A stretch of DNA of 64,000 nt from DATFRY01 sp035489015. Its GTDB lineage: Bacteria; Myxococcota_A; Polyangia; Haliangiales; Haliangiaceae. Location of the stretch: NCBI GenBank assembly GCA_035489015.1, contig DATHKR010000290.1, positions 1 to 64,000 on the forward strand. The letters are read 5' to 3'. Below, one piece after another: positions 44,752-55,752 of this stretch (positions are counted from its first letter, which is position 1; every line of letters starts with the position of its first letter). Under the pieces are notes generated by a model. It did no database searches and was not told the origin of the DNA. It worked only from the letters and a program-made list of their open reading frames with translations. Made by a program: the position numbers and the translations under genes.

Positions 44752-45517
44752 GAGCGCGGCGCTGGTGGCGCTGCTGGCCGGGGCGGCAGCCGCGGCATCA
44801 GCCTGCGGCGGAAGCGCCAAGGGCGCGGACGAGCCGGGCGGGGCCGCCGCGCCGTCGCAGGCGGCCGGGACCGCCGAGCCCGCGGACCAGGACAAGGACA
44901 AGGAAAAGGAAGGCCTCGAGGTCAGCGGAACCAGGGGTGTGCTGCAGAACGCCCAGATCCAGGCCGGGATCGCGCCGCGCGCGGCCGCGCTCGAGGCCTG
45001 TTACAAGACCGAGCTCAAGCAGAAGAAGTTCCTGAGCGGCAAGGTCGTCCTCCAGATCGATGTCGGCAAGACCGGCGAGATCAGCGGCGCGGGGATCACC
45101 GAGAGCGACCTGGGCGACTGGGCGGTCGAGCGCTGCCTGGTCGGGGAGGCGCGCGCGATGAGGTTCGCGAAGCCCACCGGCGGTGACGGTCAGGCCGAGT
45201 TCCAGCTGCCGCTCGACTTCACCAGCGATCAGCCCGCGCTGGACAGGTGGTCGGACGCCGAGGTCTCCGCGGTGACCTCGGCCAGGGCCGGCGAGCTGGG
45301 CGCGTGCGGCGCGGCTCCGGCAGTGACCGTGACCGCGTACGTCGGCAACCGCGGCGCGGTCCAGTCGGTCGGCTTCTCCGCGGCGCCGCCGGTCGCCGAC
45401 GCCTGGGGCGAGTGCGCGGCCCGCGCGGTGGCCGGGTGGACCTTCGCCGACCCGCACGGGAAGACGGTGAAGGCCCAGTTCCAGGTGCAGGGCCGCTCCT
45501 CCGCGGGGACGCCATGA
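44732..45517 (+). CDS. Lipoprotein with two AgmX/PglI-type domains
   Basis: A 261-aa predicted lipoprotein (signal with SAC at about Cys25). Two copies of the two-Cys domain seen next door are recognisable: the first with LEACYKTELKQKKFLSGKVV and VERCLVGEARAMRFAKPTGG, the second shorter with ELGACGAAPAVTVTAYVGNR and WGECAARAVAGWTFADP. ATG 44732 lies 20 bases inside the preceding gene; the overlap is in a different frame and G/C third positions favour the call. The stop overlaps the next start (ATGA). A cell-envelope location is probable; function unknown. Confidence 0.7.
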   Translation: MSSIACKSAALVALLAGAAAAASACGGSAKGADEPGGAAAPSQAAGTAEPADQDKDKEKEGLEVSGTRGVLQNAQIQAGIAPRAAALEACYKTELKQKKFLSGKVVLQIDVGKTGEISGAGITESDLGDWAVERCLVGEARAMRFAKPTGGDGQAEFQLPLDFTSDQPALDRWSDAEVSAVTSARAGELGACGAAPAVTVTAYVGNRGAVQSVGFSAAPPVADAWGECAARAVAGWTFADPHGKTVKAQFQVQGRSSAGTP

Positions 45518-46668
45518 GGTTCGAGCTGACCGAGGAGCAGGCGCTGGTCGAGCGCACCACCCGCGACTACGCGGAGCGGGTGCTGGCCCCGCGCGCGGCC
45601 GAGCGCGACCGCACCGGCGAGTTCCCGACCCGCGAGCTGGTCGAGCTGGCCGGGTTGGGGCTGCTCGGCATCAACGTGCCGGAGGAGCTGGGCGGGGCCG
45701 CCGCCGGGGTGGTGGCCTACGCGGTCGCCCTCGAGGAGCTGTCGAGCGCCGACGCGTCGGTCGGCGTGGCGGTGTCGGTCACCAACATGGTGGCCGAGAT
45801 GATCGTCCGCCACGGCACCGACCCGCAGAAGCGCGAGCACGTGCCGCGCCTCGCCTCGGGCGAGTACGTGGCCGGCGCGTTCGGGCTGTCGGAGCCGCAC
45901 TCCGGCTCGGACGCCGCCGCGCTGACCACCTCGGCCACGCGCACCGCGAGCGGCTGGCGCCTGCGCGGCGCCAAGCAGTGGATCACCAGCGGCGACCAGG
46001 CCGGGGTGATCGTGGTCTGGGCGGTCACCCGGCCGGGCCAGGGCAAGCGCGGGATCTCGGCGTTCCTGGTCCGCGGCGGCGCGCCCGGCCTGGTGGTCAG
46101 CCGGCGCGAGGACAAGATGGGCCTGTGCGGCTCGTCCACCGTCGGGCTCACCTTCGACGACGTCGAGGTCGGCAACGACGCGCTGCTCGGCGACGAGGGG
46201 GACGGCTTCCGCCTGGCGCTCGTGGCGCTCGACGGGGGCCGGATCGGCATCGCCGCCCAGGCGGTCGGCATCGCGCGCATGGCGCTCGACGCGGCCCTGG
46301 CCTACGCCCGCGAGCGGACCAGCTTCGGCGCGCCGATCGGCAAGCACCAGGCGATCGGCAACATGCTGGCCGACAGCGCGACCTGGCTCGACGCGGCTCG
46401 CCTGCTGGTGCGGCGGGCGGCGTGGCGCAAGCAGAAGGGGATGCCGTTCGCCGCCGAGGCGGCCATGGCCAAGCTGTTCGCCACCGAGAAGGCCGGCGTG
46501 GTCTGCGACCTCGCGCTCCAGATCCACGGCGGGATCGGCTACACCCGCGACGTCCCGATCGAGCGCGCCTGCCGCGACGTGCGCGCCACCCGCATCTACG
46601 AGGGCACCAGCGAGATGCAGCGCCTGGTGATCGCGCGCCACATCATCAAGGAAGGGGCCCGCTCGTGA
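45514..46668 (+). CDS. Second acyl-CoA dehydrogenase
   Basis: A 384-aa paralogue of the 43171 enzyme (similar length and motif order). Motifs are FELTEEQALVERTTRDYAER, AFGLSEPHSGSDAAAL, WITSGDQAGVIVVWAV, RTSFGAPIGKHQAIGN and the catalytic Glu363 in IYEGTSEMQRLVIARHII. Its substrate is probably a branched or short acyl-CoA feeding propionyl-/methylmalonyl-CoA, because the next gene is the mutase B12 subunit (inference). ATG 45514 overlaps the preceding lipoprotein stop; the stop overlaps the next GTG. Confidence 0.93.
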   Translation: MRFELTEEQALVERTTRDYAERVLAPRAAERDRTGEFPTRELVELAGLGLLGINVPEELGGAAAGVVAYAVALEELSSADASVGVAVSVTNMVAEMIVRHGTDPQKREHVPRLASGEYVAGAFGLSEPHSGSDAAALTTSATRTASGWRLRGAKQWITSGDQAGVIVVWAVTRPGQGKRGISAFLVRGGAPGLVVSRREDKMGLCGSSTVGLTFDDVEVGNDALLGDEGDGFRLALVALDGGRIGIAAQAVGIARMALDAALAYARERTSFGAPIGKHQAIGNMLADSATWLDAARLLVRRAAWRKQKGMPFAAEAAMAKLFATEKAGVVCDLALQIHGGIGYTRDVPIERACRDVRATRIYEGTSEMQRLVIARHIIKEGARS

Positions 46669-47102
46669 GCACCGACAGCGACGCGAAAGCCAGCGCCGGC
46701 GGGCGCAAGATCCGCATCCTGGTGGCCAAGCCCGGCCTCGACGGCCACGACCGCGGCGCCAAGGTGGTGGCCCGGGCCCTGGCCGACGCCGGGCACGAGG
46801 TCATCTACACCGGGCTGCACCAGACGCCGGAGATGATCGCGGCGGCGGCGGTGCAGGAGGACGTCGATGCGGTCGGCCTGTCGATCATGTCCGGCGCCCA
46901 CATGACGCTGTTCCCGGCGGTCATCGACGCGCTGCGCGCGCGCGGGGCCAGCGACGTCCTGGTGTTCGGCGGCGGGATCATCCCCGACGACGATCTGCCC
47001 GAGCTGCGCCGGATCGGCGTGGCCAAGATCTTCAAGCCAGGGGCCTCGACCCAGGAGATCGCGAAATGGGTGGCCGAGGCCATCCCGGCGCGGACGCGCT
47101 AG
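46665..47102 (+). CDS. Methylmalonyl-CoA mutase small (B12-binding) subunit
   Basis: A 145-aa cobalamin-binding domain protein with the DxHxxG motif: KPGLDGHDRGAKVVARALAD (His28 is the lower axial cobalt ligand), then GLHQTPEMIAAAAVQEDVDA, GLSIMSGAHMTLFPAV and VFGGGIIPDDDLPELR. It is a stand-alone C-terminal module, as in split mutases whose large subunit is separate; here the large subunit is at 52762-54357 on the other strand. The start GTG overlaps the acyl-CoA dehydrogenase stop. The next gene overlaps it by 37 bases. Confidence 0.95.
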   Translation: MSTDSDAKASAGGRKIRILVAKPGLDGHDRGAKVVARALADAGHEVIYTGLHQTPEMIAAAAVQEDVDAVGLSIMSGAHMTLFPAVIDALRARGASDVLVFGGGIIPDDDLPELRRIGVAKIFKPGASTQEIAKWVAEAIPARTR

Positions 47103-48337
47103 CTGGAGCGCGGCCGCTCGCCGCGCTGGCCCTCGCCGTGTTGCCCGTCGCCGTGTTGATCGGCGCGTGTGGCGGTGGCGGTGGCGCGGCCAGGGCCCCG
47201 TCCGCGCCGCCCGTCGCGCCCGATCCGGGCGTCGAGGAGTCCGGCGCACCGGCCGACGACGCCTCCGCCGCGGCGGTCGCCGCGGTCGAGCGCGCGGTCA
47301 ACCAGAACAACGCCGCCATCCACGGCTGCTGGGCCCGGGGCGCGGCCGACGACTTCCACCTGGAGGGCGAGGTGGTGCTCTCGGTCGTGATCGGCGGCGG
47401 CGGCGCGGCCGAGCGAGTCCAGGTGGTGCGCGACACCACCGGCGACGCGGTGCTGGTCGACTGTCTCAAGGAGCTGTGGGCGGCCAACCCGTGGCCGGCC
47501 GGCGTGTTCGCCGCCAGCGACACGATCCAGCTGCCGCCGTTCCGGTTCGGGGCGGTCGACGGGCAGAACGTGGTGTCGTCGAGGGATGTGCCGCGCCGCC
47601 CGCTCGGCGACGCCGGCCCGGCCGCGGCGTCGACCGCCCAGGTGCTGCTCCACCCGGACAACACCGGCAACGGGGCCGCCGCGATGACCTTGCTCGAGAT
47701 GGCGCCGGGGATGAAGGTGCCGCGCCACCGCCACGCCGCTGCCGAGCTGCTCCTGATCCTGTCGGGCGAGGGCGCGATGGGCGGCCGCCGGGTGCGCGCC
47801 GGCGACGGCATCTACATCCCGGCCGGCGCGCCGCACCAGATCGACAACGACCGCAGCGCGCCGATGACGGCGGTGCAGCTCTACGCCCCGGCCGGCCCCG
47901 AGCGCCGCTTCCTCGGTCAGTCGGATCCCAGCACCCAGCCGGTCGAGGGCAAGGGGCGCTCGCCGGCGGTGCGGATCACCAGCGCGGCCCGGGCGCGCGC
48001 GTATCCGATCCTGGGCGGCAAGGGCAGGGCGCAGATCGTCTTCGACGCCGGCCAGGTGGCGGACGATGCCGCCTCGCTGATCGCGCTGACGTTCGAGCCC
48101 GGCACCGAGGTGCCGGCCCACGTCCACGACGGCTCGAGCGAGTACCTGCTCCTGCTCGAGGGCAAGGGAGTCATGATCATCGACGGCGCCGAGGTCCCGA
48201 TCTCGCCGGGGGACGCGATCCAGATCCCGAGCGGGATCGAGCACGGCTTTCGCGCCGCGCCCGGCGCGGTGGTCAAGGCGGTCCAGTTCTACACGCCGGC
48301 CGGCCCGGAGCAGCGCTTCAAGGGGACCAGGCGGTGA
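47066..48337 (+). CDS. Lipoprotein with AgmX-like domain and two cupin domains
   Basis: A 423-aa protein. The N-terminus has a hydrophobic stretch ending in a lipobox (VLIGACG, Cys35). An AgmX/PglI-like two-Cys domain spans about 75-170 (NQNNAAIHGCWARGAADDFH, then LVDCLKELWAANPWPAGVFA). Two cupin barrels follow (about 190-285 and 310-415): KVPRHRHAAAELLLILSGEG, then YIPAGAPHQIDND, and VPAHVHDGSSEYLLLLEGKG, then QIPSGIEHGFRA. The metal-site His pairs are retained (HRH...E, then H in both). The start overlaps the mutase small-subunit gene by 37 bases; AGGAG lies upstream. It is an unusual fusion in a metabolic operon. Confidence 0.8.
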   Translation: MGGRGHPGADALAGARPLAALALAVLPVAVLIGACGGGGGAARAPSAPPVAPDPGVEESGAPADDASAAAVAAVERAVNQNNAAIHGCWARGAADDFHLEGEVVLSVVIGGGGAAERVQVVRDTTGDAVLVDCLKELWAANPWPAGVFAASDTIQLPPFRFGAVDGQNVVSSRDVPRRPLGDAGPAAASTAQVLLHPDNTGNGAAAMTLLEMAPGMKVPRHRHAAAELLLILSGEGAMGGRRVRAGDGIYIPAGAPHQIDNDRSAPMTAVQLYAPAGPERRFLGQSDPSTQPVEGKGRSPAVRITSAARARAYPILGGKGRAQIVFDAGQVADDAASLIALTFEPGTEVPAHVHDGSSEYLLLLEGKGVMIIDGAEVPISPGDAIQIPSGIEHGFRAAPGAVVKAVQFYTPAGPEQRFKGTRR

Positions 48338-49326
48338 CCGCGTCCGCCCCGCCGACCCCGCCGGCGCCGTCCAGCGAGCGCGCCCGCCAGGTCCTCCGCG
48401 GCGACGTGCGGGCCGGCGCGCGCCTCATGCGCGACCTCGACGACCGGGTCCCGTCCGCGCTGGTCGAGCTGCGCGAGCTCTACCCCCACACCGGGCGCGC
48501 CTACGTGCTCGGCCTGACCGGCAACCCCGGGGTCGGCAAGTCGACCGTGGTCGACGCGCTCATCGGCGCCTACCGCAAGGAGGGCAAGCGGGTCGGCGTG
48601 GTGGCGGTCGACCCGACCTCGCCGTTCACCGGGGGCGCCATCCTGGGTGACCGCATCCGCATGCAGCAGCACGCGCTCGACGCCGGGGTCTTCATCCGCT
48701 CGCTCGCCACCCGCGGCCAGCTGGGCGGCATGTCGCGCTCCACCTTCGATGTGGCGCTCGTGCTCGACGCCATGGGCTACGACCTGGTGCTGATCGAGAC
48801 GGTCGGTGTCGGCCAGGACGAGATCGACGTCATGCGCGCGGCTCACACCACGGTGGTCATCACCGTGCCGGGGCTGGGTGACGACATCCAGGCGATCAAG
48901 GCCGGCATCCTCGAGACCGCCGACGTCCTGGTGGTCAACAAGGCCGACCGCGAGGGCGCCGACCGCGCGGTGCGCGACCTCATGCACATGCTCGAGCTGC
49001 GCGACGCCGATGGCGGCCGCCGCGACGTGGAGATCGTGAAGACGATCGCGGCCTGGGGCCTGCGCGACGGGTCCGGGATGGACGATCTGCTCCAGGCCAT
49101 CGCCGGGCACCGCGAGCGGATGGCGTCGGGTCCGGAGGGAGAGCGGCGTGCCGAGGCGCGCGCCGCCGCGTACGTGGCCGAGCTGGTGAAGGGGCTGCTC
49201 GCCGACCGGGCGGCGCTCGGGATGGAGAAGGCGGGAGGCCTCGCCGAGGTGGCCCGAGCGGTGGCCATCCGTGCGCTCGACCCCTACACCGCCGCCGATG
49301 AGATCGTTCGGGTCCTCGACAAATAG
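48334..49326 (+). CDS. meaB: MeaB/ArgK-type G3E GTPase, mutase chaperone
   Basis: A 330-aa G3E-family GTPase that loads and protects the adenosylcobalamin of methylmalonyl-CoA mutase. Walker A is GNPGVGKST (Lys69). Switch and base motifs include AVDPTSPFTGGAILGDRIRM, ETVGVGQDEIDV, and NKAD in VLVVNKADREGADRAV. The C-terminal dimerisation arm is present. The GTG start overlaps the cupin gene stop. Its presence with both mutase subunits supports an active B12-dependent pathway. Confidence 0.95.
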   Translation: MTASAPPTPPAPSSERARQVLRGDVRAGARLMRDLDDRVPSALVELRELYPHTGRAYVLGLTGNPGVGKSTVVDALIGAYRKEGKRVGVVAVDPTSPFTGGAILGDRIRMQQHALDAGVFIRSLATRGQLGGMSRSTFDVALVLDAMGYDLVLIETVGVGQDEIDVMRAAHTTVVITVPGLGDDIQAIKAGILETADVLVVNKADREGADRAVRDLMHMLELRDADGGRRDVEIVKTIAAWGLRDGSGMDDLLQAIAGHRERMASGPEGERRAEARAAAYVAELVKGLLADRAALGMEKAGGLAEVARAVAIRALDPYTAADEIVRVLDK

Positions 49327-49360
49327 TTGATTCAACCGAGGATCTGGCGGCTGACGGCGG

Positions 49361-49379
49361 CTGCCGCGTATCGCGGCAG
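49361..49379. terminator. Stem-loop downstream of meaB
   Basis: An 8-bp perfect stem CTGCCGCG/CGCGGCAG with a 3-base loop (TAT) lies 34 bases after the meaB stop. No T-run follows, so termination is a modest inference. Confidence 0.4.
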
Positions 49380-49456
49380 GCCCGCACGGCCCACCGGGGG
49401 CGTGCTACGATCACGCTTCAACGGGGCGCCTGGAGCCCTGGAGGTTAGCTTATCCC

Positions 49457-50155
49457 ATGATTCGTATTGTGTGCCTCGCCGCCGCTCTGGCTGGCCTGGC
49501 TGGTTGTGGACTCATCGACTCCGAGATGGCGACCGTCGATCTCGACCTGCCGGAACAGCAGGTCATCGTCGACACCGCCGACTGGGAGCTGACCGACGAG
49601 GGCCAGATGCCCGCGGTCGAATGCGCCGAGACCCCGCACGTCTGCGCCAACCGCGTCGACACCTGGTGCGGGGCGAACGACATCTGTGCCGCCTCGTGCA
49701 ACGGCAACACCTGTGAAGTCAACATCTTGGTCTCGCTCTGGCACACCGTGGACCTCGACGCCGAGGCGCCCGAGCTCCAGCAGCTGGACGGCCAGCCGCT
49801 GGTCAACGTGATGATCGACCGGGTGGCATTCACCGTCTCCGACAACACCCTCAACATGGCCACCCGGCCGCTCACCGTCTCGATCGCGCCCGAGGGGGTC
49901 ATCTCGACCGCGGGCCGCGACGCCCAGGTGATCGGCACGATCCCGGCCATCCAGCCGGGTCAGACCATCGACGACGTCGATCTCGAGCTCACCGCCGACG
50001 GTCGGGTCACCCTGGCCGAGCGCATGAGCACCTACCAGGTGCCGTTCAACGTGATCGTCGGGTCGACCGTCGCGCTGCGCGCGGGGGACGATGTGCCGAG
50101 CGGTCGGCTGGTGGCCGGCATCCGGGTCTCGGCTCACGCGCGCACCGGCCTGTGA
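49457..50155 (+). CDS. Uncharacterised lipoprotein
   Basis: A 232-aa lipoprotein (lipobox LAGC, Cys17). The mature N-terminal third contains six Cys in about 50 residues (VECAETPHVCANRVDTWCGA, then NDICAASCNGNTCEV), suggesting a small disulfide-knotted segment. The rest alternates strands like a beta-sandwich. No family is recognised. A GGAGG stands about 12 bases before the ATG. It is separated from meaB by 130 bases and from the following gene by 39 bases. Confidence 0.75.
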   Translation: MIRIVCLAAALAGLAGCGLIDSEMATVDLDLPEQQVIVDTADWELTDEGQMPAVECAETPHVCANRVDTWCGANDICAASCNGNTCEVNILVSLWHTVDLDAEAPELQQLDGQPLVNVMIDRVAFTVSDNTLNMATRPLTVSIAPEGVISTAGRDAQVIGTIPAIQPGQTIDDVDLELTADGRVTLAERMSTYQVPFNVIVGSTVALRAGDDVPSGRLVAGIRVSAHARTGL

Positions 50156-50182
50156 CGCGGGGCGCGGCGAGCGGCGTGCGGG

Positions 50183-50188
50183 TATAAG
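50183..50188 (+). promoter_or_regulatory. Candidate -10 element just before the 50195 gene
   Basis: TATAAG lies six bases before the GTG at 50195, suggesting a leaderless message. No good -35 was found. Confidence 0.4.
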
Positions 50189-50194
50189 ACGGCC

Positions 50195-51439
50195 GTGACC
50201 GCGCCCTACGAGGCCATCATCGCCGGCGCCGGCCCGGCCGGCGTCGCGGTCGGCGCGCGCCTGGCCCAGCACGGGCGCGGCGGGCGCATCCTGGTGCTCG
50301 ACCGGTTCCGCTTCCCGCGCGAGAAGCCGTGCGGCGGGGCGCTGACCGGTCACGCCGAGCCGGCCATGGCCGCGCTCGACCTGACCCTGCGGGTGCCGAG
50401 CTGGCCGTGCGGCGCGGCGCGGGTCCGCTTCGGCGCGTTCGAGCGGGTGGTGGCGATGGGGCGAGCGGTGCAGGTGATCCGCCGCCGCGATTTCGACGCC
50501 GACCTGGTCGAGCAGGCGCGCGAGCGAGGCATCGAGGTGATCGAGGGGGAGGGCGTCGAGTCGTACGCGGTCGAGCGGGACGGAGTGCGGGTGACGACCA
50601 GCGCGGGCCGCGAGCTCCGCGCCGAGGTGCTGATCGGCGCCGACGGCGCGGCGTCGGTGGTGCGCAAGCACCTGGGCGGCCCGAGCGAGGACGCCGGCCG
50701 CGAGATCCCGCACCGCCTGTTCCAGATCGAGGTCGACCTGCCGACCGACCAGGCGCCGGCCATGCTCTACGACTTCACCCCGATGGCCCACGGGCTGCGC
50801 GGCTACCTGTGGATCTTCCCGGTGCCGGGCGCGCGCGCCAACCTCGGCCTCATGCACTACCCGACCCGCGCCCCGTCGAGCCGGCGCGGCGGGCGCGAGC
50901 TGGTCGAGCTACTCCGCCGGGGTCTCATCGACCACGGTGTGGACTTGCCGGCCCGTGGCACCCGCGGCTGGCCGGTGTGGGGCTACGACCCGCGCCGCCC
51001 GGTCTCGGCCGCGCGCGTGGTGACGGTGGGCGACGCCGCCGGCATCGACGGGCTCACCGGCGAGGGCATCGCGGTCGCGATGGAGCAGGCGATCGTCGCG
51101 GGCGACGCGGTCGACCGCGCGCTGCGCGAGCGCCGCTTCGACTTCGGCGGCTACCGCCGCGCGCTCCGCCGCGCTCCGGTCGGGCGAGAGCTGGCGCTCG
51201 ATCGGCGTCTCGCGCGCCTGTTGTACGACACCGACCGGTGGCTCGACTGGCTGGCGCTGGTCCTGGTCGATCCTGACATGATCGAGATGTACGCCCGCCG
51301 GGTCGATGGCACCGAAATCCTGGCGGATCAGAAGCTTCGCCTGGTCCGCGCGCTGGCCGGCCAGCTGGTCCGCGGCCGCCGGCGGCGACGAGTCCTGGAA
51401 CAGGCGAGCGGCCTGGCCCTGTTCAGACGAGCCGCGTGA
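50195..51439 (+). CDS. FAD-dependent oxidoreductase of the geranylgeranyl reductase family
   Basis: A 414-aa flavoprotein. The N-terminal FAD-binding motif is IIAGAGPAGVAVGARLAQHG. A Cys-containing PCGGALTGHAEP segment is typical of the GGR/ChlP family. The second FAD motif is VTVGDAAGIDGLTGEGIAVA. Homologues reduce isoprenoid double bonds or act as generic flavin oxidoreductases; the substrate cannot be named. It is not fused to other domains and has no signal peptide. The start GTG is chosen because it is the first start giving the full Rossmann motif. Confidence 0.88.
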   Translation: MTAPYEAIIAGAGPAGVAVGARLAQHGRGGRILVLDRFRFPREKPCGGALTGHAEPAMAALDLTLRVPSWPCGAARVRFGAFERVVAMGRAVQVIRRRDFDADLVEQARERGIEVIEGEGVESYAVERDGVRVTTSAGRELRAEVLIGADGAASVVRKHLGGPSEDAGREIPHRLFQIEVDLPTDQAPAMLYDFTPMAHGLRGYLWIFPVPGARANLGLMHYPTRAPSSRRGGRELVELLRRGLIDHGVDLPARGTRGWPVWGYDPRRPVSAARVVTVGDAAGIDGLTGEGIAVAMEQAIVAGDAVDRALRERRFDFGGYRRALRRAPVGRELALDRRLARLLYDTDRWLDWLALVLVDPDMIEMYARRVDGTEILADQKLRLVRALAGQLVRGRRRRRVLEQASGLALFRRAA

Positions 51440-51473
51440 CGTTACGCTGCGGTCAGGGCGACGCCGACACCCG

Positions 51474-51896
51474 ATGGTAGAGCTCACGATCAGGGGGGAC
51501 AAGCTGCGGCTCCAGGTGAAGGGCCTGGATCGCCTGTGGGCCATGCGCAGCCGGCTCGAGATCCCGCTCTCCTGCGTGCGCGGCGTCAGGGCCGACCCGA
51601 CGGTGACGCGCGGCCTGTGGAAGGGCGTCAGCGCGCCGGGGACGCACATCCCCGGCATCATCATCGCCGGCACCTTCTACCAGGACGACAAGCGCATCTT
51701 CTGGGACGTCCACGATCCGGAGATGACCGTCGTGATCGACCTCGTCGGACAGCGCTACGATCAGGTGATCGTCCAGGTGCAGGATCCGCAGGCCGTCGTG
51801 CAGTTGCTGCAGGACGCGGTTCGCGGAGTGCGCGGTCCTGACACAACCGCGGGCGGTGGCGACCTCGGTCCGTCTGCAGCTGCCCGCAACGGCTGA
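51474..51896 (+). CDS. Small conserved PH-like domain protein
   Basis: A 140-aa protein with a widespread conserved pattern: ELTIRGDKLRLQVKGLDRLW, then GLWKGVSAPGTHIPGIIIAG, then FYQDDKRIFWDVHDPEMTVV, then VQDPQAVVQLLQDAV. It has no catalytic residues, signal peptide or membrane helix. It looks like a bacterial PH-type barrel of unknown role. The last 20 residues are low complexity. Confidence 0.8.
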   Translation: MVELTIRGDKLRLQVKGLDRLWAMRSRLEIPLSCVRGVRADPTVTRGLWKGVSAPGTHIPGIIIAGTFYQDDKRIFWDVHDPEMTVVIDLVGQRYDQVIVQVQDPQAVVQLLQDAVRGVRGPDTTAGGGDLGPSAAARNG

Positions 51897-51921
51897 AAAT
51901 CGCGCCCCCCATGTTTCAGGC

Positions 51922-51946
51922 CCACGGCTTGAATAGCAGGCCGTGG
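51922..51946. other. Stem-loop in the gap before the 51981 gene
   Basis: CCACGGC and GCCGTGG form a 7-bp stem around an 11-base AT-richer loop. It may end the preceding transcript or lie in the 5' leader of the next gene. Confidence 0.35.
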
Positions 51947-51980
51947 ACGCGGTCGTACTGTTTTGCCCAAAGGAGGCTTT

Positions 51981-52727
51981 GTGAGGCTCATGAAGCTCGG
52001 TCGTCTGGCTTTGATTGCAACGTTGGCGCTTGGCTGCTTCGCGGCGGAGATCTCCACCGCCTCGGCGCAGTCCGGTGAAATCATCATCCGCACGGCTCCG
52101 CCGCCACCTCGCGCCGAGGCGCGTGGCTCGCTGCGAGCCGGGTACGAGTGGGTTCCGGGCTACTGGCGCTGGGAAGGTCGGCGGCACGCCTGGGTCAGCG
52201 GACACTGGGAGCGCGCCCGATCCGGCTACGTGTGGCAGCCGGCCCGCTGGGATCATCGCTACAACGGCTGGGTGTTCATCCCCGGCCGCTGGGTTCGCGG
52301 CAACAGCCGCCCGGCTCCGCTTCCGCCCCCGCGCGGTGGTGGCTACGATCGGCCCCCGCCGCCCCGTCAGGGTGGATGGAACCGCCCCGACTGGCGCCGG
52401 CAGGGCTGGCAGATGCTGGGTGAGCAGTGGGTGCAGGGCCGCGGGCGTCGCGCCGACCGCGACACGATCTACGTCGGCAAGAACCAGGGCTTCTTCAACC
52501 ACGTGATGCTGGTGGCCGAGGAGAGCGACATCGAGCTGCACGACATCCTCATCACCTTCTCGAACGGGCGTACCTACCAGCCCCAGGTGCGCCACTACTT
52601 CCGCGAGAACTCGCGCTCGCGAGTCATCGACTTGCCGAAGGGGCCGCGCCACATCGAGTCGATCCAGTTCGTGTACGGCAACCTGCGTGGCGGCGGTCGC
52701 GCTCGCCTGCAGGTGTGGGCGAGGTAG
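51981..52727 (+). CDS. Exported Tyr/Trp-rich repeat protein with C-terminal DUF2541-like domain
   Basis: A 248-aa exported protein (signal ending STASAQ). The middle carries YxWxPG-type repeats (YEWVPGYWRWEGRRHAWVSG, then HWERARSGYVWQPARWDHRY) common in proteins rich in Trp, Tyr, Gly and Arg. The C-terminal 90 residues (DTIYVGKNQGFFNHVMLVAE, then SRVIDLPKGPRHIESIQFVY) fit the DUF2541/YaaI-like beta domain. GTG 51981 has AAAGGAGG four bases upstream; ATG 51990 is an alternative. It is monocistronic and ends before a strong hairpin shared with the convergent mutase gene. Confidence 0.8.
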   Translation: MRLMKLGRLALIATLALGCFAAEISTASAQSGEIIIRTAPPPPRAEARGSLRAGYEWVPGYWRWEGRRHAWVSGHWERARSGYVWQPARWDHRYNGWVFIPGRWVRGNSRPAPLPPPRGGGYDRPPPPRQGGWNRPDWRRQGWQMLGEQWVQGRGRRADRDTIYVGKNQGFFNHVMLVAEESDIELHDILITFSNGRTYQPQVRHYFRENSRSRVIDLPKGPRHIESIQFVYGNLRGGGRARLQVWAR

Positions 52728-52761
52728 CTCCGCCGCGCCGCGGGCCGAGCAGGGCGCGCCT

Positions 52762-54357
<1,596 letters not shown>

Positions 54358-54373
54358 CGCGCGGGCACCCGAT

Positions 54374-55029
<656 letters not shown>

Positions 55030-55033
<4 letters not shown>

Positions 55034-55734
55034 GCGGTCCTCCGCGGCCTGATGGTCCGCTGCTCGATCGGCTTCTCGTAGCCCTGGCCCTGGAAGATGC
55101 GCTTCACGTAGATCGACGGGGTGTGGATCTGATCCGGCTCGAGCTCGCCGACCTCGACCAGCTCTTCGACCTCGGCGACGGTGATGCGCCCGGCCGCCGC
55201 CATCATCGAGTTGAAGTTGCGCGACGTCTTCCGGTAGACGAGGTTGCCCCAGCGGTCGCCCTTCCACGCCTTGACGAACGCGAAGTCGGCCCGCAGGGCG
55301 TGCTCGAGCACGCAGTGGCGGCCGCCGATCTCGCGGGTCTCCTTGCCCTCGGCGACCTTGGTGCCGAAGCCGGTCGGGGTGTAGAACGCCTCGATCCCGG
55401 CGCCGCCGGCGCGGATGCGCTCGGCCAGGGTCCCCTGCGGGTTGAGCTCGACCTCGAGCTCGCCGCTCAGGTACAGCTTCTCGAACACCTTGTTCTCGCC
55501 GACGTAGGACGAGACCATGCGGCGCACCTGGCCGGCGGCGAGCAGCACGCCCAGGCCCTTGTCGGTGGTGCCGCAGTTGTTCGAGATGATGCTGAGCCCC
55601 TTGATCCCGCGCCGGGCGAGCTCGTGGATGGCGTTCTCCGGGTTGCCGCACAGGCCGAAGCCGCCCGACATGATGACGGCGCCGTCGGTCACATCGGCCA
55701 GGGCCTCGCGCGCGCTGGGGTAGACCTTGTTCAT
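55030..55734 (-). CDS. scoA: 3-oxoacid CoA-transferase subunit A
   Basis: A 234-aa CoA-transferase alpha subunit. Signature motifs are IMSGGFGLCGNPENAIHELA, ISNNCGTTDKGLGVLLAAGQ, GENKVFEKLYLSGELEVELN and FVKAWKGDRWGNLVYRKTSR. It pairs with the overlapping subunit B gene in the same operon and upstream of the mutase large subunit. ATG 55734 gives a standard N-terminus (MNKVYPSAREALADV). Confidence 0.95.
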
Positions 55735-55744
55735 CGGGCGGCAT

Positions 55745-55752
55745 TGTATACG
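55745..55752. promoter_or_regulatory. Palindromic -10-like element between divergent genes
   Basis: TGTATACG contains the palindrome GTATAC. Read on the - strand, TATACA (55750-55745) is ten bases before the scoA ATG. Read on +, TATACG abuts the ATG of the SAM hydroxide adenosyltransferase gene. Both genes are separated by only 18 bases. Confidence 0.4.
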
